Below are positions 59,874 through 64,000 of a stretch of DNA of 64,000 bases, one piece after another; within the stretch, counting starts at the first letter, position 1; each line of letters begins with the position of its first letter. A program made the position numbers and the translations under genes. Source of the stretch: Hydrogenophaga sp. (GTDB taxonomy: Bacteria > Pseudomonadota > Gammaproteobacteria > Burkholderiales > Burkholderiaceae_C); assembly GCF_030373225.1 (NCBI RefSeq), contig NZ_JAUCZG010000012.1, positions 1-64,000 of the forward strand. The letters run 5' to 3'. The notes beneath the pieces were generated by a model. That model was not told the origin of the DNA. It did no database searches and saw only the letters and a list, made by a program, of their open reading frames with translations.

Positions 59874-62282
59874 ATGATCAAGCGTTCCGTGCTGCCTGCA
59901 CCCCCTGCAGGCCGTACCCTGGTCGATCCGCGGGAGGGCCGAAACCCCTTTGTGGGCGAGGGACGGGTGTTCGTGCCGCACGGTCTTCGCCAGGCCCCCG
60001 TGCTCGACCTCATGTGCTCGCACTTCGTGCTAACGCTCGCGGCTCGCCAGGGGCCCCGCTTCAACGTGCGCCGCGACCTCAACACCTTGCTCTCGCTCGC
60101 CGGCCGACATCTGGTGTGGCCGCTCACCGTGCTGTCGCGGCTGCGCGAGTTTCTGCAGCGCCGCTGCAAGGACAACGAACTCTGGAGCGGGCACGACAAG
60201 CTCCCCACCACCGCCTTCATGGAGCGCTATGGTGTGTGGCGCGGCCCCTACGAAGAAGGCACGCTCTTCTTCTACCTCGACGAATATGCCAAGGAGTCGC
60301 CCAAAGACCTGCTCTCGGTGCTCGCCGTCACCGGCGAATGGCTCAGCCATGCGCTCAAGAAACAATCGACGCTGGTGGAGAAAAACATCGACGCCCTCGC
60401 CGGCCTGCTGCAGCTCAACCGCGCCGAACGCGCCTTGCTGCTCTACGGAACGCTCGCGCGCTACCAGCGCGACCTGCGCTCCATCCTGGTGGAGTTCAAG
60501 GTCAACAACGCGCCCGAGGCCTATGCGGCCATTGCCGACGTGGCCGGCGTGAAGGCCAGCGAGGTGGGCGAGGCGCTGCGCGCGGGCTCGCGGCTGGAGC
60601 GCATCGGCATGGTGGAGAACCTGATCTCCGAACACAACATCACCGACCTGGCCGACCTGATGAAGGTCAGTGAAAAGCTGCCGCCGGTGCTCATGCGCGA
60701 GTACCGCACGCAAAGCGAACTCATGGCGGTGTTCACGCGCCCGGCGGCGCGCTCGGCGCTCACGCCGAAGGACTTCGATTACGTGGGCGAAGACGTGCGC
60801 CTGCTGTGCGGCCTGCTGCGCGAGGCGGTCGCGCGCAAGGAGCCGGGCGTGAACGTGCTGATGTACGGCCCCCCGGGCACCGGCAAGACCGAGCTCGCGC
60901 GGGTGCTGGCACAGGCCGCTGGTCTGGAGCTGTTCGAAGTGGAATACGCCGACCGCGACGGCAATGCCCTTTCGGGCCGCGACCGCTACCGCTCGCTGCA
61001 GATCGCGCAGGTCTTCCTCAAGGGCACCGCGCATTCGGCCCTGTTGTTCGACGAGGTGGAAGACGTGTTTCCGCCGATCTCCAGCGAGGCCGCGCAGATC
61101 ATGGCGCGGGCCGAGCATGTGGCTTCCTCGCACACCGGCAGTGTCAGCGGCAAGGCCTGGGTCAACCAGATCCTGGAAACCAACGCCGTGCCCACGATCT
61201 GGGTGACCAACCGCATCGAACAGATCGACCCGGCGTTTCGCCGGCGCTTTGCCTACCACCTCGAACTCAAGAGCCCGCCGCCCGGTGCGCGTGAACAGCT
61301 GGTGCGCAAGACGCTCGAAGGCGTGCCGGTGTCCGACGCGCTGGTGGCCCGCCTGACCGAGCGCAAGGGCCTCACACCGGCCCAGATCCGCACCGCTGTG
61401 CGTTTCGCCGGGCTCGCCGCCAGCCCCGCCAAACCGGCCACGCGCCGCAGCGTCAAGGCGCGCGCGGCGTCGGCACCGATGCTCGACGAGTTGATCGAGC
61501 GGCAACTGAAAAACGCCGACCTCGCGCTCGGCCGCAAGCCCGATCCCGTGCAGCGCCCGGGCGTCACCCAGTACAGCCTGGACATGCTCAACGTCGAGTC
61601 GCGCTACGAACTGCCGCGCGTGATCGCCGCGCTCAAGGCGCGCGGCCACGGCTGCCTGTGTTTCCATGGGGCTCCCGGCACCGGCAAGACCGCGCTGGCC
61701 GAGCACCTCGCCCAACAGCTCGAGCGCCCGCTGATGATCCGCCGCGCCAGTGACCTGGTGAGCAAGTTCGTGGGCGAGACCGAGCAGCAGATGGCCGCCA
61801 TGTTCCGCGAGGCCGAGGCCGAGAAAGCCGTGCTGCTGCTGGACGAGGCAGACAGCTTCCTGCAGGACCGCCGGGGTGCGCAACGCACCTACGAGGTGAC
61901 CGAGGTCAACGAGATGCTGCAAGGCATGGAGCGATTTGCCGGCATCTTCATCTGCACCACCAACCTGATGGACCGCATCGACCAGGCGGCACTGCGGCGC
62001 TTCACCTTCAAGATCCGTTTCAAGCCGCTCACGGCCGAGCAGCGCGAAGCCATGTTCGTGGTGGAGGCGCTTGCAGGCGAGCGCTCACGGCTGGACGTCG
62101 CGCACGCCGCCCGCCTGGCCAGGCTCGACCAGCTCTGCCCGGGTGACTTCGCGGCGGTGAAGCGTCAGGTGGAGATCCTGGCCGAGGTGCTCGAGCCCGA
62201 GGAGTTCATTGCCCAGCTGGAAGCCGAGCACCGCATCAAGCCCGAGGTGCGCGAGGCACGCGGCATGGGGTTTGTGCACTGA
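59874..62282 (+). CDS. Tandem AAA-family ATPase of unknown role
   Basis: An 802-residue cytoplasmic protein with two AAA modules. The N-terminal third (1-300) is helical and without a known domain. Module 1 has Walker A GPPGTGKT (332-339) and Walker B LLFDEVED (390-397). Module 2 has GAPGTGKT (599-606) and LLLDEADSF (from about 654). Arginine-finger-like FRRRF and LRRFTF motifs follow each. A p97/VAT-like double-ring layout is suggested, but the N-domain differs. GGAGGGG lies 4 bases before the ATG. It is followed by a terminator. Confidence 0.8.
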   Translation: MIKRSVLPAPPAGRTLVDPREGRNPFVGEGRVFVPHGLRQAPVLDLMCSHFVLTLAARQGPRFNVRRDLNTLLSLAGRHLVWPLTVLSRLREFLQRRCKDNELWSGHDKLPTTAFMERYGVWRGPYEEGTLFFYLDEYAKESPKDLLSVLAVTGEWLSHALKKQSTLVEKNIDALAGLLQLNRAERALLLYGTLARYQRDLRSILVEFKVNNAPEAYAAIADVAGVKASEVGEALRAGSRLERIGMVENLISEHNITDLADLMKVSEKLPPVLMREYRTQSELMAVFTRPAARSALTPKDFDYVGEDVRLLCGLLREAVARKEPGVNVLMYGPPGTGKTELARVLAQAAGLELFEVEYADRDGNALSGRDRYRSLQIAQVFLKGTAHSALLFDEVEDVFPPISSEAAQIMARAEHVASSHTGSVSGKAWVNQILETNAVPTIWVTNRIEQIDPAFRRRFAYHLELKSPPPGAREQLVRKTLEGVPVSDALVARLTERKGLTPAQIRTAVRFAGLAASPAKPATRRSVKARAASAPMLDELIERQLKNADLALGRKPDPVQRPGVTQYSLDMLNVESRYELPRVIAALKARGHGCLCFHGAPGTGKTALAEHLAQQLERPLMIRRASDLVSKFVGETEQQMAAMFREAEAEKAVLLLDEADSFLQDRRGAQRTYEVTEVNEMLQGMERFAGIFICTTNLMDRIDQAALRRFTFKIRFKPLTAEQREAMFVVEALAGERSRLDVAHAARLARLDQLCPGDFAAVKRQVEILAEVLEPEEFIAQLEAEHRIKPEVREARGMGFVH

Positions 62283-62302
62283 GCGTGCACGCCCAGGGAA
62301 AA

Positions 62303-62326
62303 GGCCACCCGAGGGTGGCCTTGTTT
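62303..62326 (+). terminator. Terminator after the tandem-AAA gene
   Basis: GGCCACC-CGAG-GGTGGCC followed by TTGTTT, twenty bases after the stop. Confidence 0.93.
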
Positions 62327-62329
62327 CAT

Positions 62330-62365
62330 CCCCCCTGGGGGTGACGCCGCAGGCGGCGCGGGGGG
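62330..62365. repeat. GC-rich palindromic intergenic element (type 2)
   Basis: CCCCCCTGGGGG, GCCGCAGGCGGC and GCGGGGGG are the same design as the elements at 16231, 22586 and 26154. It lies in the convergent gap after the AAA-gene terminator. Confidence 0.8.
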
Positions 62366-62366
62366 T

Positions 62367-62711
62367 TCAATGCAGCAGCGTCATGGGCTTGCTGGGGAGT
62401 TCGTCCGGCGAATAGTCCGGGTGGTTGTCCACGAAGAAGCGCAGCTTCTGGTCCAGGCGCGAAATGCGGGTGTTGGCCACGCTCTCGCAGTGGTGCTTGG
62501 AGATCAGGGCAAAGAGTTTGCTGCGCAGGAACCAGAGGTCCTTGGGGCTCTGGCACGAGAGCAACGCGGCATGGATGCGCACGCGCACGGGGTCCTGGAT
62601 GTCGGCCATGGCCGCGTGGAACTCGTCGACCAGAAAGTCCAGCTCCAGCACTTGCGTGTCGTGGTACTGGACCCGTTTGCTTTTGCCAATCCAGGGCAGC
62701 CAGGAAAACAT
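62367..62711 (-). CDS. Small cytoplasmic protein, function unknown
   Basis: A 114-residue protein beginning M-F-S-W-L-P-W and containing the segments VLELDFLVDEFHAAM and LLSCQSPKDLWFLRSKLFA, followed by a basic, helical C-terminus. CGGAGC precedes the ATG (62711) by about 8 bases. The frame runs further upstream without a ribosome site. It converges on the tandem-AAA gene and is itself followed by a palindromic repeat. No family recognised. Confidence 0.7.
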   Translation of the reverse strand: MFSWLPWIGKSKRVQYHDTQVLELDFLVDEFHAAMADIQDPVRVRIHAALLSCQSPKDLWFLRSKLFALISKHHCESVANTRISRLDQKLRFFVDNHPDYSPDELPSKPMTLLH

Positions 62712-62886
62712 GCAGTGCTCCGTTCGAGATGTTCGGGGTGACCGGGACGAACCCCGGGTACACCTCAAGCATCGTCAGAGCCGGCGCGTTCTTGAGCGGT
62801 GAACGGTCTGAAAACGCCTCTTTGCGATGAACGGTGGCGCCTGTCAGCCGATGGTGGTCGTGGGGGTCGCGACGTTCCGGGACCGC

Positions 62887-64000
62887 TCACCCGAAAGCAC
62901 TCACCACCCGCAACACCTCGGCGCCATAGGCCTCGCGTTTTTTCACGCCCAGGCCGGCAATGCCGTCGAGATCGGCCAGGGTTTGCGGCTGGCGTGCGGC
63001 GATCGCACGCAAGGTCGCGTCGTGAAAGATCACGAAGGCCGGCAGGTTGTGCTCTCTGGCCACGCCGGCGCGCCACGCCTTGAGGGCGTCCAGGCAGTCG
63101 CGCGCCGCCAGCGTGAGCGGCTGGCCGTCGTCCGCCACGGCGGCGCGTGCGCTGCGCTGGCGACTCACCCGGCCCGGGCCCGCCGCTTTCTCCGCGAGCG
63201 ACTTCAGCCACACCGCGCTCTGCCCCTTGAGGATCTCGCGCGCCGCGTCCTGCAGGTGCAGCGTGTTGTAGTGCGCTGCGTCCACCTGCACCGCCTCGCG
63301 GGCGATCAGCTGGCGCAGCAGGGCGCGCCATTGCGTCTCGGACAGGTCGGCGCCGATGCCGAAGGTGGAGAGCTTGTCGTGCCCGTGCTGGGTCACTTTC
63401 TCGGTGACCTTGCCACGCAGGATGTCCATGATGTGCCCGGCGCCAAATGCCATGCCGCTGGACTGCTGCACGCGGTAGATGCACGAGAGCAGCTTGCGCG
63501 CCGATTCGGTGGCGTCAAAGAGCTGCGGCGGGTGCAGGCAGTTGTCGCAGTTGCCACACGGTTTGCTGTCTTCTCCGAAGTACGAAAGCAGGCGCACGCG
63601 GCGGCAGTCACTGGCTTCAGCGAGCGTGAGCAAGGCGTCGAGCTTGCCCCGCATCACCTGCTTGAACTCGTCGGCCGCCGGGCTCTCGTCGATCATGCGG
63701 CGCTGGTTCACGACGTCCTGCAGCCCGTAGGCCATCCAGGCGTTGGCAGGCTCCCCGTCGCGGCCGGCGCGGCCGGTCTCCTGGTAATAGCCCTCGATGT
63801 TCTTGGGCATGTCCAGGTGCGCCACAAAACGCACGTCGGGCTTGTCGATGCCCATGCCGAACGCGATCGTGGCCACCATGATCAGGCCCTCTTCGCGCAG
63901 GAATCGGTCCTGGTGTTTTTGCCGCACGGCCGCGTCCAGGCCGGCGTGGTACGGCAGCGCATGCAGCCCCGCCTCGCACAGCAGCTTGGCCACCTCTTCC
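62887..64000 (-). CDS. recQ: ATP-dependent DNA helicase RecQ, C-terminal part
   Basis: 3'-5' DNA helicase acting in recombination and repair. The part in the window includes helicase motif V ([14 protein letters not shown]), motif VI ([12 protein letters not shown]), the zinc site with Cys in [12 protein letters not shown] and CGNCDNC, the RQC region and the final HRDC domain ([21 protein letters not shown]). The N-terminal helicase domain continues beyond the window edge, so the gene is truncated here by the window, not by mutation. Confidence 0.95.
   Translation of the reverse strand, partial: EEVAKLLCEAGLHALPYHAGLDAAVRQKHQDRFLREEGLIMVATIAFGMGIDKPDVRFVAHLDMPKNIEGYYQETGRAGRDGEPANAWMAYGLQDVVNQRRMIDESPAADEFKQVMRGKLDALLTLAEASDCRRVRLLSYFGEDSKPCGNCDNCLHPPQLFDATESARKLLSCIYRVQQSSGMAFGAGHIMDILRGKVTEKVTQHGHDKLSTFGIGADLSETQWRALLRQLIAREAVQVDAAHYNTLHLQDAAREILKGQSAVWLKSLAEKAAGPGRVSRQRSARAAVADDGQPLTLAARDCLDALKAWRAGVAREHNLPAFVIFHDATLRAIAARQPQTLADLDGIAGLGVKKREAYGAEVLRVVSAFG

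Overview
The window is high-GC DNA from a betaproteobacterium. The gene set and order suggest the family Comamonadaceae, perhaps near Hydrogenophaga or Acidovorax. Supporting traits are the mnmG-rsmG-lysE-like-parA-parB block, the GTP-type PEP carboxykinase, the polyamine cluster, and short GC-rich palindromic repeats that differ from gene to gene. Genus is inference; no rRNA or tRNA gene is visible. The window lies in chromosomal housekeeping DNA, with no phage, transposase, CRISPR array or plasmid backbone.

Layout. 0-2.1 kb: minC-minD-minE cell-division operon (minus strand), with an 85-bp tandem repeat downstream. 2.5-7 kb: copper module, with a His-rich Spy/CpxP-like periplasmic protein, cueR-copZ read leftward, divergent copA, then a hemerythrin. 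7-11 kb: a class III aminotransferase, an MFS permease and an AsmA-like protein. 11-29 kb: a large polyamine island: speB, puuB, a beta/gamma-crystallin protein, a MocR regulator, puuD, puuA, spuC-like transaminase, potFGHI-type transporter, puuC, gabT and a second glutamine-synthetase-like gene. Together these import putrescine or make it from agmatine, and carry it to GABA and succinate semialdehyde by both the gamma-glutamylated and direct-transamination routes.

29-32.5 kb: kinase-like protein, class II aldolase, and a leftward cluster (FMN reductase, YkgJ-type Cys cluster protein, Crp/Fnr regulator, DUF2892 membrane protein) with a perfect TGTGA-N6-TCACA site before the last gene. 32.5-38.2 kb: origin-proximal-type block mnmG-rsmG-lysE-parA-hydrolase-parB carrying four parS-like sites, three inside genes and one spanning a GTG start codon. 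38-43 kb: DUF1508 protein, FAD-linked oxidase, cobalamin adenosyltransferase and a nucleobase permease. 43-45.4 kb: an acetoacetyl-CoA synthetase gene whose reading frame has absorbed two different chromosomal repeat elements in frame.

45-64 kb: DMT exporter, flavin reductase, dadA/argP divergent pair, fasciclin protein, TetR regulator with a palindrome inside its own promoter, UspA, metallophosphoesterase, LysR regulator with a divergent two-helix membrane protein, pckG with a structured 5' leader, a 47-residue membrane peptide, PaaI-type thioesterase, mechanosensitive-channel-like protein, threonine dehydratase, an unfamiliar tandem-AAA ATPase, a small conserved-looking protein, and recQ cut by the window edge.

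The most unusual points are the repeat-invaded acetoacetyl-CoA synthetase, the parS sites embedded in coding sequence and a start codon, the near-leaderless CueR-controlled copA promoter, the Crp-type site feeding a DUF2892 gene, and the tandem-AAA protein of unknown role.
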